Origin: an uncultured Pelagibacteraceae bacterium
Lineage (GTDB): Bacteria; Pseudomonadota; Alphaproteobacteria; Pelagibacterales; Pelagibacteraceae
Direction of reading: 5' to 3'
Assembly (NCBI GenBank): GCA_902629935.1
Contig: CACOSU010000009.1
Location: 1 to 40,286 of the forward strand
Length of the DNA stretch: 40,286 nt
Positions 22,458 through 31,116 of the stretch are shown one piece after another. Position numbers and translations under genes: made by a program. The notes under the pieces were generated by a model. That model was not told the origin of the DNA. It was given only the letters and a program-made list of their open reading frames with translations, and made no database searches. Position 1 is the stretch's first letter. Each line of letters begins with the position of its first letter.

Positions 22458-24398
22458 ATGAATAAGATTCTTTCGCAAGCACTAAAACAAGCTGTCTCCG
22501 AATACAGCCCAAAAATCAACGAAATTCCTAAAGGAAATAGACCTGATCTCTTCTCGCTAAATAATGAAACTGAGCTTTTTCAAAATGATAAAGGCATAAT
22601 AATCAAGATTGATCGTTCCAAGGATGCGAATCTTACAGACTTCGGCAAAGCAACTTTAAAAGATAGATACCTTGGTCCAAACGAATCTTATCAAGATTTA
22701 TTTGCAAGAGTAGCGAGTACATACTCTGATGATAATCTACATGCACAAAGAATTTATAATTATATTAGCAATCTTTGGTTCATGCCAGCTACACCGGTTT
22801 TATCAAATGGTGGAACAAAAAGAGGTTTACCGATTTCATGTTTTTTAAATGAAGCATCAGACAGCTTAGGTGGAATTCTAGATCTTTGGAGTGAAAATGT
22901 TTGGCTAGCTGCTAAAGGCGGGGGTATAGGTAGTTATTGGGGAAACTTAAGATCTATTGGTGAAAAGATTGGTAAAGTTGGAAAAACCTCAGGAATAATT
23001 CCTTTTATTAAAGTAATGGATTCATTAACAATGGCAATTAGCCAAGGCTCATTAAGAAGAGGTTCTGCTGCTTGTTATCTTCCAATTGATCATCCTGAGA
23101 TAGAAGAGTTTATTGAAATGAGAAGACCTACTGGCGGTGATCCCAACAGAAAAGCGTTAAACTTACACCACGGTGTTTTGGTTACAGATGCGTTTATGAG
23201 AGCTGTAGAAACAGATGAACAATGGGCATTAAAAAGTCCAGCAGATGGATCTATTCAACAAACTATTTCTGCAAGAAATTTGTGGATCAGACTGTTAACC
23301 GCAAGAATAGAAACTGGTGAACCATACATCATTTACATCGATACTGTTAACAGACAGATTCCACAACATCACAAACTTGCAAACTTAACTGTTAAAACTT
23401 CTAACTTATGTAGTGAAATAACACTACCAACAGGAATTGACAAAGATGGTAGAGATAGGACAGCAGTTTGTTGTTTGTCCTCTTTAAATTTAGAAAAGTA
23501 CGACGAGTGGAAAGATGATCCAGATATGATTAGTGATGTGATGAGATTTTTAGATAACGTCTTATCAGATTTTATTAATAAAGCACCTGATCAATTTAAA
23601 GATGCAAAATATTCAGCCGAAAGAGAGAGAAGTGTTGGTTTGGGAGTAATGGGCTTTCACTCTTTCTTACAAAAAAATAGAATTCCACTTGAGTCGGTCA
23701 TGGCTAAATCATGGAACAAAAAAATATTTAAAAATATTGATGAAAAAGTAAATCAAGCATCTAAGGATTTAGCAGAAGAAAGAGGAGCTTGTCCAGATGC
23801 AGCTGAGTACGGTTATAAAGAAAGATTTTCGAATAAAACAGCAATAGCTCCAACAGCCTCTATTTCAATTATTTGTGGCGGGGCATCTCCAGGGGTAGAA
23901 CCTATTGCAGCTAATAGCTATACACACAAAACTTTATCGGGTTCTTTTAATGTCAGAAATAGATATCTAGAAGAAATACTACAAAGTCATGGCAAAAATG
24001 ATGATGATACATGGTCTACCATTACTACAAATCAAGGATCTGTTAGTCATCTAGATTTTTTAACTGATTTAGAAAAAGACGTATTCAAAACAGCATTTGA
24101 ACTTAACCAGAATTGGATTGTCGAATTAAGTGGTGACAGAACACCTTACATTTCACAAGCTCAATCAGTAAATCTATTTTTACCAGCAGATGTTCATAAA
24201 AAAGAATTGCATAAAATTCATTTTGATGCATGGAAAAAAGGCCTAAAAAGTCTTTATTACTGTAGATCAAAATCAATTCAAAGAGCTGAAAATATTAATG
24301 ATGCTAAATCAACTGATATTACAGCAAATGTCTATAAATCAAAAAATCAACAATCAAACGAGCAGCCAGAATACGAGGAGTGTTTATCATGTCAGTAG
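22458..24398 (+). CDS. nrdA: Class I ribonucleotide reductase, large (alpha) subunit, lacking an ATP-cone
   Basis: Reduces ribonucleoside diphosphates to deoxyribonucleotides with NrdB. Catalytic residues are visible: redox Cys128 (PISCFLNEASDSL), the active-site SNLCSE with Asn316, Cys318 and Glu320, the partner Cys near 338-339 (VCCLSSLNL), and C-terminal Cys642/Cys645 (EECLSCQ) that exchange with thioredoxin or glutaredoxin. The GGGIG loop at 154-158 fits the specificity-site region. It has 646 residues against about 760 for E. coli NrdA. The missing part is the N-terminal ATP-cone: the protein opens with a short unrelated leader before FGKATLKDRYL. It therefore probably lacks dATP overall inhibition. 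The nrdB start overlaps its end by 10 bases. Confidence 0.92.
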   Translation: MNKILSQALKQAVSEYSPKINEIPKGNRPDLFSLNNETELFQNDKGIIIKIDRSKDANLTDFGKATLKDRYLGPNESYQDLFARVASTYSDDNLHAQRIYNYISNLWFMPATPVLSNGGTKRGLPISCFLNEASDSLGGILDLWSENVWLAAKGGGIGSYWGNLRSIGEKIGKVGKTSGIIPFIKVMDSLTMAISQGSLRRGSAACYLPIDHPEIEEFIEMRRPTGGDPNRKALNLHHGVLVTDAFMRAVETDEQWALKSPADGSIQQTISARNLWIRLLTARIETGEPYIIYIDTVNRQIPQHHKLANLTVKTSNLCSEITLPTGIDKDGRDRTAVCCLSSLNLEKYDEWKDDPDMISDVMRFLDNVLSDFINKAPDQFKDAKYSAERERSVGLGVMGFHSFLQKNRIPLESVMAKSWNKKIFKNIDEKVNQASKDLAEERGACPDAAEYGYKERFSNKTAIAPTASISIICGGASPGVEPIAANSYTHKTLSGSFNVRNRYLEEILQSHGKNDDDTWSTITTNQGSVSHLDFLTDLEKDVFKTAFELNQNWIVELSGDRTPYISQAQSVNLFLPADVHKKELHKIHFDAWKKGLKSLYYCRSKSIQRAENINDAKSTDITANVYKSKNQQSNEQPEYEECLSCQ

Positions 24399-25396
24399 TA
24401 GAAAAAGTTAAAAACGAAATTATACAACCAAAAAAAATGGGGTTACTAGTTGAAAACCCAGTTTATAAACCGTTTAGATATCCATGGTGCTACGATGCAT
24501 GGTTAACACAACAAAGAATACATTGGTTACCCGAAGAAGTTCCACTAGGTGACGATGTAAGAGATTGGCAAAAAAATTTGTCGCAACCAGAAAAAAATTT
24601 ATTAACACAAATTTTTAGATTTTTTACTCAAGCTGATGTTGAAGTAAACAATTGCTACTTGCGTCATTACACAAGTGTATTTAAACCAACTGAAGTATTA
24701 ATGATGATGACAGCTTTTGCTGCAATGGAAACAGTTCATGTCGCTGCATACTCACACTTACTAGACACAATCGGTATGCCAGAGTCAGAATATTCAGCTT
24801 TCATGAAATATAAAGAAATGAAAGACAAATATGATTATATGCAGGGCTTCAACGTAAACTCAAAAGAGGATATAGCAAAAACTGTTGCGGTTTTCAGTGC
24901 TTTTACTGAAGGATTGCAACTGTTTGCAAGTTTTGCAATTTTATTAAATTTTCCAAGACATAATAAAATGAAAGGAATGGGCCAAATAGTTACGTGGTCA
25001 GTTCGTGATGAAACCCTTCATTGTAATTCAATGATAAGAATATTTAAGGAATTTATAAAAGAGAATCCAGAAATTTGGACAGCAAAATTAAAAAAAGAGT
25101 TATATGAAGCTTGCAGAACAATTATTGAGCATGAAGATGCTTTTATTGATCTAGCATTTGAGATGGGTCCAATGGAAGGATTAACAGCTAAAGAAGTTAA
25201 AGATTATATTCGATTTATAGGTAATAGAAGATTAGTTCAGTTAGGTCTTGAACCTATTTACGATGTTCAGAAGAATCCTTTAACATGGTTGGATACAATG
25301 CTTAATGCTGTTGAGCACATGAATTTCTTTGAGGGTCGTGCTACAGAGTATTCTAAAGCATCAACTCAAGGGACTTGGGCAGAAGCTTTTAGTTAA
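24389..25396 (+). CDS. nrdB: Class I ribonucleotide reductase, small (beta) subunit
   Basis: Carries the diiron-tyrosyl radical cofactor. Counted from the ATG at 24389 (335 residues), ligands are Asp83, Glu114, His117, Glu174, Glu208 and His211, with the radical Tyr121 in METVHVAAYS. Glu114/His117/Tyr121 keep exactly the E. coli 115/118/122 spacing. I prefer ATG 24389 over the in-frame GTG at 24380 because GAGGAG (24375-24380) is a Shine-Dalgarno with an 8-base gap for the ATG. No ATP-cone is fused to this subunit either. A strong AT hairpin follows the stop. Confidence 0.92.
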   Translation: MSVVEKVKNEIIQPKKMGLLVENPVYKPFRYPWCYDAWLTQQRIHWLPEEVPLGDDVRDWQKNLSQPEKNLLTQIFRFFTQADVEVNNCYLRHYTSVFKPTEVLMMMTAFAAMETVHVAAYSHLLDTIGMPESEYSAFMKYKEMKDKYDYMQGFNVNSKEDIAKTVAVFSAFTEGLQLFASFAILLNFPRHNKMKGMGQIVTWSVRDETLHCNSMIRIFKEFIKENPEIWTAKLKKELYEACRTIIEHEDAFIDLAFEMGPMEGLTAKEVKDYIRFIGNRRLVQLGLEPIYDVQKNPLTWLDTMLNAVEHMNFFEGRATEYSKASTQGTWAEAFS

Positions 25397-25578
25397 TTTT
25401 AATGGTGCAAAAAAAAATATTTAATAATATTTTTTTCTAATCTTATTCAGCCTAAAACATAATTATTTTTATCTTGGTAGATTGGACCTGGGGCACATTA
25501 AGGTGTGAAAAACATTTCATTACACAACATTTATATTTATTGATACTATGTGTGGTGACTTAGATCTAGATTAAAAAA
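25397..25578. other. 182-base intergenic region between nrdB and the FkbM gene
   Basis: It contains an AT-only hairpin right after nrdB and then about 140 bases with no gene. The only GC-richer patch is TGGACCTGGGGCACATTAAGGTGTG (around 25483-25507), which could fold a short CACA/TGTG stem. I recognise no riboswitch or RNA family in it. Confidence 0.5.
25411..25436 (+). terminator. AT-only terminator-like hairpin after nrdB
   Basis: AAAAAAATATT (25411-25421) and AATATTTTTTT (25426-25436) form a perfect 11-bp stem with the loop TAAT, 14 bases after the nrdB stop, with seven T at the 3' side. Stability is low because all pairs are A-T, but the position and T-run suit a weak intrinsic terminator of nrdAB. 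Confidence 0.45.
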
Positions 25579-26205
25579 ATGAAACATTTTGGTTTAATAG
25601 TTCTTGGTGCTCATTTCGGAGTATGGCTTAAAGATGAAATAAATAAATATAAAGGTCAAAATATTTTATTAGTTGAACCGGTTCCTTATAATTATAATAA
25701 ATTAAAAGAAGATTTCAAAAATATAGAAAGCATATTCTTTTGTAACAAAGCTGTATTTTCCAGTAATAAAATAAGTAAATTTTACTTCGTTAAAGGGAGC
25801 TCTATTTCAAAATTAGGAAAACATTGGGCTAGTGGAATAGGATCATTTAATAAAAACCATATCTTGGACCATAGAACTAAAAGATTTAAAGTTGAAGATG
25901 ATGATATTGAGGAGATTGAAATAGAATTTATTACTTTTGACAAATTAGTTGAGGATTTCTCAATAAAATCAATTGATAAATTACAAATTGATGTTGAAGG
26001 TGCTGAATATGAAATACTTAAATCAATAAATTATGAAAAAATAAATATAAATTCAATTCAATTTGAGTCTAAACACTTTGATGGAACTTTTAAGGAAGGT
26101 GAAAAGCTTGAAGAAATTAAAAAAAAATTAGTCAGCGAAGGATACAAATTACGTGAAATAGATATTGAAAATACTCTTGCTACAAAAAACTTATCTGTAG
26201 TTTAA
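25579..26205 (+). CDS. FkbM family methyltransferase
   Basis: A 208-residue SAM-dependent methyltransferase. It opens with HFGLIVLGAHFGVWLKDEI (SAM loop region), ILLVEPVPYNYNKLKEDF (acidic residue after strand 2), and the FkbM hallmark DKLQIDVEGAEYEILKSI. Such enzymes often methylate sugars or polyketide hydroxyls. It stands alone between nrdB and the prp operon, and its last 15 bases overlap the prpC 3' end in a convergent arrangement. The target molecule is unknown. Confidence 0.85.
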   Translation: MKHFGLIVLGAHFGVWLKDEINKYKGQNILLVEPVPYNYNKLKEDFKNIESIFFCNKAVFSSNKISKFYFVKGSSISKLGKHWASGIGSFNKNHILDHRTKRFKVEDDDIEEIEIEFITFDKLVEDFSIKSIDKLQIDVEGAEYEILKSINYEKININSIQFESKHFDGTFKEGEKLEEIKKKLVSEGYKLREIDIENTLATKNLSVV

Positions 26206-27315
26206 TTCCATAACTTTTCTATGCTTATTTCCTTTATATTTTGCTAAAGGTCGTATTAATTTATTTGCAGCATGTTGTTCCATTATGTGTGCAGACCAGC
26301 CTGTAATTCTGGAAATTACAAATATTGGAGTAAAAAAGTCTGTTTCAAAACCCATTAAATGATAAGTAGGTCCAGTTGGATAATCTACATTAGGATGAAT
26401 ATTTTTCCTTTTAATCATTACTTTTTCAACAATATCATAGATTTTTTCAAATTTTTTGTCCTTTTTAACTTTGGCAACCTTACTAAAATATTTTCTCATG
26501 GTAGGAACTCTAGAGTCTCCTGACTTATAAACTCTATGACCAAATCCCATTATCACTTCTTTGTTTTTTAGTGCTTTCTTAATCCATTTTAGAGCATTTT
26601 CAGGTTTTTTAATCTTATTCATCATATGCATCACTTCTTCGTTTGCTCCACCGTGTAGTGGACCTTTCAAACTAGCAATAGCACCAGTTATTGCACCGTG
26701 AATATCAGATAAACTACTTGTAATTGTTCTAGCTGTAAAAGTTGAAACATTAAAACTGTGTTCAGCATATAAAATTAAAGAAACATCAAATGCTTTTACA
26801 ATTTCTTTTTGAGGAACTTTGCCAAAACACATATAGAAAAAATTTTCAGCAAAAGTTAGAGTTTTTTTTGGTTTTATAATTTTTTTACCTTTTCTAATTC
26901 TATAAAAAGCAGCTAGTGCCGTTGGGGTTTTTGCAAAAATTCTTAAAGCCTTTCTCATATTTGCCTCTGGTGAGGAGTCAGTTGTTTCTTTATCTTCTAG
27001 TCCCATTACACTAACTGCTGTTCTTGCAACATCCATTGGATGAGATTTTTTTGGCATATGCTTAATTATTTCATATAGATTTTTGGTTAACTCTCTATTA
27101 TTTCGCTCCTCTTTTTCAAATTTTGTTAATTCAATCGAATTGGGTAGATCTTTGTTCAAAATTAAATAGGCAACTTCTTCAAATCTACAATATTCACATA
27201 AATCTTGAGCAGCATAACCTCTATAAGTTAGAGAATTTATTTCAGGCATTACTTTTGAAACTTCAGTTTCATCTACAACTATTCCCAGTAAGCCTTTTTT
27301 AATATCATCACTCAT
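26191..27315 (-). CDS. prpC: 2-methylcitrate synthase
   Basis: Condenses propionyl-CoA with oxaloacetate in the methylcitrate cycle. At 374 residues it has the short form typical of PrpC and small citrate synthases: KGLLGIVVDETEVSKV and LTYRGYAAQDLCE at the start, LKGPLHGGANEEVM (catalytic His), MGFGHRVYKSGDSRVPTM, and PTYHLMGFETDFFTPIFVISRITGWSAHIMEQ. Being third in prpD-prpB-prpC order (one-base overlap with prpB) makes PrpC rather than citrate synthase the best reading. It overlaps the FkbM gene by 15 bases, tail to tail. Confidence 0.9.
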   Translation of the reverse strand: MSDDIKKGLLGIVVDETEVSKVMPEINSLTYRGYAAQDLCEYCRFEEVAYLILNKDLPNSIELTKFEKEERNNRELTKNLYEIIKHMPKKSHPMDVARTAVSVMGLEDKETTDSSPEANMRKALRIFAKTPTALAAFYRIRKGKKIIKPKKTLTFAENFFYMCFGKVPQKEIVKAFDVSLILYAEHSFNVSTFTARTITSSLSDIHGAITGAIASLKGPLHGGANEEVMHMMNKIKKPENALKWIKKALKNKEVIMGFGHRVYKSGDSRVPTMRKYFSKVAKVKKDKKFEKIYDIVEKVMIKRKNIHPNVDYPTGPTYHLMGFETDFFTPIFVISRITGWSAHIMEQHAANKLIRPLAKYKGNKHRKVMELNYR

Positions 27316-28211
27316 TATTCATGTCCTTCAGTACTAAAATTATAAATTTTTTCATCTAATGAATTGTATTTTTCATAATCAACTAATTCATAAAGTCTCT
27401 TCCTAGTTTGCATTTTATCTATAATATTTTTTTGGTGTCCATTTGCATAAATGTCTCTTAATCCATCTTCAACATTTTTCATAGCTAATCTTTGTGTTGT
27501 TACAGGATATATCACAATGTTATAGCCAAAATTTTCTAATTCTTTGTAATTAAATAATTTTGATTTACCAAATTCAGTCATATTAGCTAACAAATAACCT
27601 GATAATTCTTTACGGACTTTTTCAAAATCTTTTTCATGCTCTAGAGCTTCTGGGAATATAATCTCTGCACCTGCATCAATGTAGGATTTACACCTTTCAA
27701 TCATTTTATCAATTCCTTCAACACTTTTAGCATCTGAACGTGCAATAATTTTAAAATTTTGATCTTTTTTTGCTGCTACACATTCTCTAATTTTTTTAAC
27801 CATATTGTCAGTTGAAATAAGTTCTTTATTATCTAGATGTCCACATCTTTTTCTCTCAATCTGATCTTCTAAATGAACTCCTGTTATTCCAAATTCTTCA
27901 AATGTTTCTATTGTTTCTTTACAAGATTTGAAACCTGTGTCTATATCAACTATCGTCGGAAGATTAGTAACTCTAGAAATTAAGTAAGATCTTGTGCTAA
28001 CATCTTGCAGTGTTGTTAAGCCAATATCAGGAAAACCAAGATCATTAGCCATCACTCCACCAGATACATAAACCGCATCATAGCCTATTTCTTCAATTAA
28101 TTTTGCTGTCAGTGGATTGTAGGCACCAGGAACTCTTAAAATTTTATTTGATTTTAATTTTTGATCAAAATCTAATCTTTTTTGACTCGGTTCCTTTTCT
28201 ACAAAGTGCAT
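27315..28211 (-). CDS. prpB: 2-methylisocitrate lyase
   Basis: Cleaves 2-methylisocitrate to pyruvate and succinate. A 298-residue isocitrate-lyase superfamily barrel: AVYVSGGVMANDLGFPDIGLTT, metal-binding VDIDTGF, VHLEDQ, and the catalytic KRCGH loop (normally KKCGH or KRCGH). RSDAKSVEGIDKMIERCKSYIDAGAEIIFPEAL fits PrpB. One-base overlaps with prpD (upstream) and prpC (downstream) show tight cotranscription. Confidence 0.92.
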   Translation of the reverse strand: MHFVEKEPSQKRLDFDQKLKSNKILRVPGAYNPLTAKLIEEIGYDAVYVSGGVMANDLGFPDIGLTTLQDVSTRSYLISRVTNLPTIVDIDTGFKSCKETIETFEEFGITGVHLEDQIERKRCGHLDNKELISTDNMVKKIRECVAAKKDQNFKIIARSDAKSVEGIDKMIERCKSYIDAGAEIIFPEALEHEKDFEKVRKELSGYLLANMTEFGKSKLFNYKELENFGYNIVIYPVTTQRLAMKNVEDGLRDIYANGHQKNIIDKMQTRKRLYELVDYEKYNSLDEKIYNFSTEGHE

Positions 28212-29713
28212 TAAAAAATTCCTTTTTTATTATTTTGTTTTAATTTGTTTTTTCTTACTTCAATATTTAATTTATGGAGTTGGCCAGATTTTAAATTTTT
28301 TAAATTTTGTACAGTTTTTAAAAAACGATCACTCTCTTTTTTATCTAAAATACCATCAGTTAAAGTTAAAAATTTATTAATGTAATTTTCCCTCTTAAAT
28401 GGTCTATCTCCATATGGATGTGCATCTGCTCTATCTAGTTCCTCTGATATCTTTTTTCCATTATTAAGGGTTACAACGACTTTAGCACCAAATGCTTTAT
28501 TTTTTGGATTAGGGTCGTGATATTTTTTTGTCCATTTTTTATCCTCATACGTTTTTATTGATCTCCAAATTTTGATTGTACTTTTTTTGTTAGCTCTGGT
28601 TTTAGTATAAGATTTTATATGATGCCAATCACCGTCTTCCAAAGCCACAGCAAATATGTACATTATAGAATGATCCAGTGTTTCTCTACTAGCGTTAGGG
28701 TCCATTTTTTGAGGATCATTGGCACCAGTTCCAATAACATAATGAGTGTGATGACTTGTAAAAATATCAATTTTTTTAATTAGTTTCAAATCAGGGATTT
28801 TTGTTTTTAGTTTTTTAGCTAGATCTATTAATGCTTGAGATTGATATTCTGCAGAATATTCTTTTGTATAAGTTTCTAATATAGCTTTTTTACTTTCACC
28901 TTTTTTCGGTAATGGGACTTTGTAGTTAGCTTTTTTACCGTCCAATATTCTTGCTATTACACTATCCTCACCTTCGTATATTGGACTTGGAGCACCTTCA
29001 CCTCTCATAGCTCTATCTACAGCTTCAATAGCAAGTTTACCCGCATGTGCAGGAGCATAAGCTTTCCAACTTGAAATTTCTCCTTTTCTAGATTGTCTTG
29101 TAGATATTGATGTATGTAATGCCTGTTGAATAGCTTGATAAATAGTTTCAGTATTTAATTTTAACATTGTTCCTAATCCTGCAGCTACACTAGGACCTAA
29201 ATGAGCAATGTGGTCTACTTTATGCTCATGCAAACAAATACCTTTGACTAAATTTACCTGAACTTCATATGCAGTAATTATTCCCTTTAATAAATCTAAT
29301 CCACTTTTTTTATTTTGTTGTGCTACGCTTATAAGAGGAGGAATATTATCACCTGGATGACTATAATCTGCTGCTAAAAAAGTATCATGAAAATCTAATT
29401 CTCTAACAGCAGTTCCGTTAGACCATGCTGCCCACTCACAATCAAATTTTAATTTTGAATTTATTCCAAATAACGTAGCACCATTTTTTCTAGAATGTCT
29501 TAAAGCCATCTCCCTCGATGAAATAACTGGTTTTCTATTTAATGAAGCGATTGCAACAGATGCGTTATCAATTATTCTATTGATAACCATCTCAATAGCG
29601 TATCTATTTAATTTAGCATTATCGCTAGCTATTTCAGCTATTTTCCATGCAAGCTGTCTCTTTTTTGGAAGATTAATCTTTGACGGATATACTTTAACTG
29701 TATGTAATAACAA
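28211..29713 (-). CDS. prpD: 2-methylcitrate dehydratase
   Basis: Dehydrates 2-methylcitrate. A 500-residue MmgE/PrpD family protein: [68 protein letters not shown] (active-site region), [11 protein letters not shown], and [32 protein letters not shown]. The start is a TTG at 29711-29713 with AGGAG (plus-strand CTCCT at 29719-29723) 5 bases upstream; it gives the usual LLHTVKVYP beginning. It is the first gene of the prpDBC unit. No prpR-type regulator and no prpE ligase are adjacent. Confidence 0.92.
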   Translation of the reverse strand: MLLHTVKVYPSKINLPKKRQLAWKIAEIASDNAKLNRYAIEMVINRIIDNASVAIASLNRKPVISSREMALRHSRKNGATLFGINSKLKFDCEWAAWSNGTAVRELDFHDTFLAADYSHPGDNIPPLISVAQQNKKSGLDLLKGIITAYEVQVNLVKGICLHEHKVDHIAHLGPSVAAGLGTMLKLNTETIYQAIQQALHTSISTRQSRKGEISSWKAYAPAHAGKLAIEAVDRAMRGEGAPSPIYEGEDSVIARILDGKKANYKVPLPKKGESKKAILETYTKEYSAEYQSQALIDLAKKLKTKIPDLKLIKKIDIFTSHHTHYVIGTGANDPQKMDPNASRETLDHSIMYIFAVALEDGDWHHIKSYTKTRANKKSTIKIWRSIKTYEDKKWTKKYHDPNPKNKAFGAKVVVTLNNGKKISEELDRADAHPYGDRPFKRENYINKFLTLTDGILDKKESDRFLKTVQNLKNLKSGQLHKLNIEVRKNKLKQNNKKGIF

Positions 29714-29766
29714 AATAACTCCTAATTAGTGATTTTGTTTTAATAGTTAAAATAAATTAATCAATA

Positions 29767-30432
29767 TTAAAGATATTGAGTTATTATTTTTTCAATACCA
29801 ATAAAGTCTTTTATTAAGTGATTATGATAAATTTCTTCAGATCTTTTTTCTGTATATCCATATTTTAGTAAAATTATTGGAATTTCAGCTGCCCTAGCAG
29901 CATTAGCATCTGTTTCACTATCCCCGATCATTATTGACTTATTTTTATCACCATTTAAAATTTCAATAGTAGTAGTTAAATGCCTAGGGTCTGGTTTACA
30001 ATATTCAAAAGTATTAAATCCTGCTACATATTCAAAATAATCATGTATTCCAATTTTTTTTAAAAGATCTACAGCTAAATGTTCAGTTTTATTAGTACAA
30101 ACTGCCATAGAAATATTTTCTTTTTTGCACCAATTTAGAAATTCTTTTACCCCATCTATTAATTTACTTTCATGTAAAATATTTTTTCCATAGTAAGATA
30201 AAAACTCATCAGTCATTTTGTTTTGAATTTTTTCATCAAACCATTTCCATTGACCATTAGCTTTTGCCATCATAGCTTTTGCACCTTGACCAACTGCATT
30301 TTTTAATTCACCTAAAGTTTTTGTAGGGTAGCCGAATTTTTTCATTACATGATTGTGAGCACGTATTAAATCTGGAGCTGTATCTACCAGGGTGCCATCT
30401 AAATCAAATAAAACCGTAAATTTCTGTTTCAT
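29767..30432 (-). CDS. gph: HAD-family phosphoglycolate phosphatase
   Basis: A 221-residue haloacid dehalogenase phosphatase: motif I VLFDLDGTLVDTAPDLI (Asp10 and Asp12), motif II AVCTNKTEHLAVDLL, the conserved KPDPRHL, and motif IV SIMIGDSETDANAARAAEIPIILLKYGYT. A helical cap lies between motifs I and II. These match Gph, which clears 2-phosphoglycolate from DNA repair or oxygenase side reactions. It lies upstream of prpD on the same strand with a 53-base gap and is divergent from the GlmU-like gene (69 bases). Confidence 0.85.
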   Translation of the reverse strand: MKQKFTVLFDLDGTLVDTAPDLIRAHNHVMKKFGYPTKTLGELKNAVGQGAKAMMAKANGQWKWFDEKIQNKMTDEFLSYYGKNILHESKLIDGVKEFLNWCKKENISMAVCTNKTEHLAVDLLKKIGIHDYFEYVAGFNTFEYCKPDPRHLTTTIEILNGDKNKSIMIGDSETDANAARAAEIPIILLKYGYTEKRSEEIYHNHLIKDFIGIEKIITQYL

Positions 30433-30501
30433 TATTAAAGTATTTTAAAGAAATAAATTGTGAATTAATCAAACTATATACTTAATGTAAATAAATTCAT
30501 A

Positions 30502-31113
30502 ATGAAAGATACAAATCAAAAAAAATTAAGAAATAAATTTATAATTTCAGGTGTTAAAATGATAGGACCAGAGACTATTTTTTTTTCTAAAGATACTAAA
30601 ATTGGAAAGAATGTAACACTAGAACCCTATGTGGTAATTGGCCCAAAAGTAAAAATTGGTAACAATGTAATTATAAAATCCTTTTCGCATTTGGAAAATT
30701 GTAAAATTGAAAATAAAGTGGAAATAGGTCCTTATGCAAGAATTAGACCAAATACCATTCTAAGAGAAGGTTCTAGAGTTGGAAATTTTGTAGAGATTAA
30801 AAAAAGTATTGTTGGAAAAAAATCAAAAATAAATCATTTATCATATATTGGTGATACTAATATTGGAAAATCAGTAAATATTGGTGCTGGCACAATTACT
30901 TGTAATTATGATGGTATAAATAAGAATAAAACAAAGATTAAAGATGAAGTATTTGTAGGCTCGAATTCTTCTTTAGTTGCTCCGATTACAATAGACAAGG
31001 AAAGTATTGTGGGTGCAGGTTCAGTCATAACTAAAAACGTTAAAAAAAAATCGTTAGCGATAACAAGAGCGCCACAATTAGAAATTAAAAATTATAAAAG
31101 AAAGATTAAATAA
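30502..31113 (+). CDS. glmU: Stand-alone GlmU C-terminal domain: glucosamine-1-phosphate N-acetyltransferase
   Basis: A 203-residue left-handed beta-helix protein matching only the C-terminal half of E. coli GlmU. Acetyltransferase residues are conserved: Arg82 (ARIRP, E. coli Arg333), Lys100 (VEIKK, Lys351), His112 (NHLSYIGD, catalytic His363), Tyr115, Asn135/Tyr136 in NYDG, and the late Arg in ITRAPQ. The N-terminal uridyltransferase (about 230 residues with GxGTRM) is absent, and upstream is an intergenic gap then the divergent gph gene, so it is not simply mis-started. It ends 3 bases before glmS, linking consecutive steps of UDP-GlcNAc synthesis. The uridyl step must be encoded elsewhere. 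Confidence 0.87.
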   Translation: MKDTNQKKLRNKFIISGVKMIGPETIFFSKDTKIGKNVTLEPYVVIGPKVKIGNNVIIKSFSHLENCKIENKVEIGPYARIRPNTILREGSRVGNFVEIKKSIVGKKSKINHLSYIGDTNIGKSVNIGAGTITCNYDGINKNKTKIKDEVFVGSNSSLVAPITIDKESIVGAGSVITKNVKKKSLAITRAPQLEIKNYKRKIK

Positions 31114-31116
31114 TTT

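Noticed and set aside
24380..24388. GTG at 24380 as the nrdB start
   Set aside because: It lies inside the GAGGAG Shine-Dalgarno that is well placed for the ATG at 24389, and metal-ligand numbering fits the ATG start.
25483..25507. GC-richer patch after nrdB that might be a riboswitch or small RNA
   Set aside because: Only a 4-bp CACA/TGTG stem can be drawn, and it does not match riboswitch cores I can recall (SAM-II, SAM-V, glycine, glnA).
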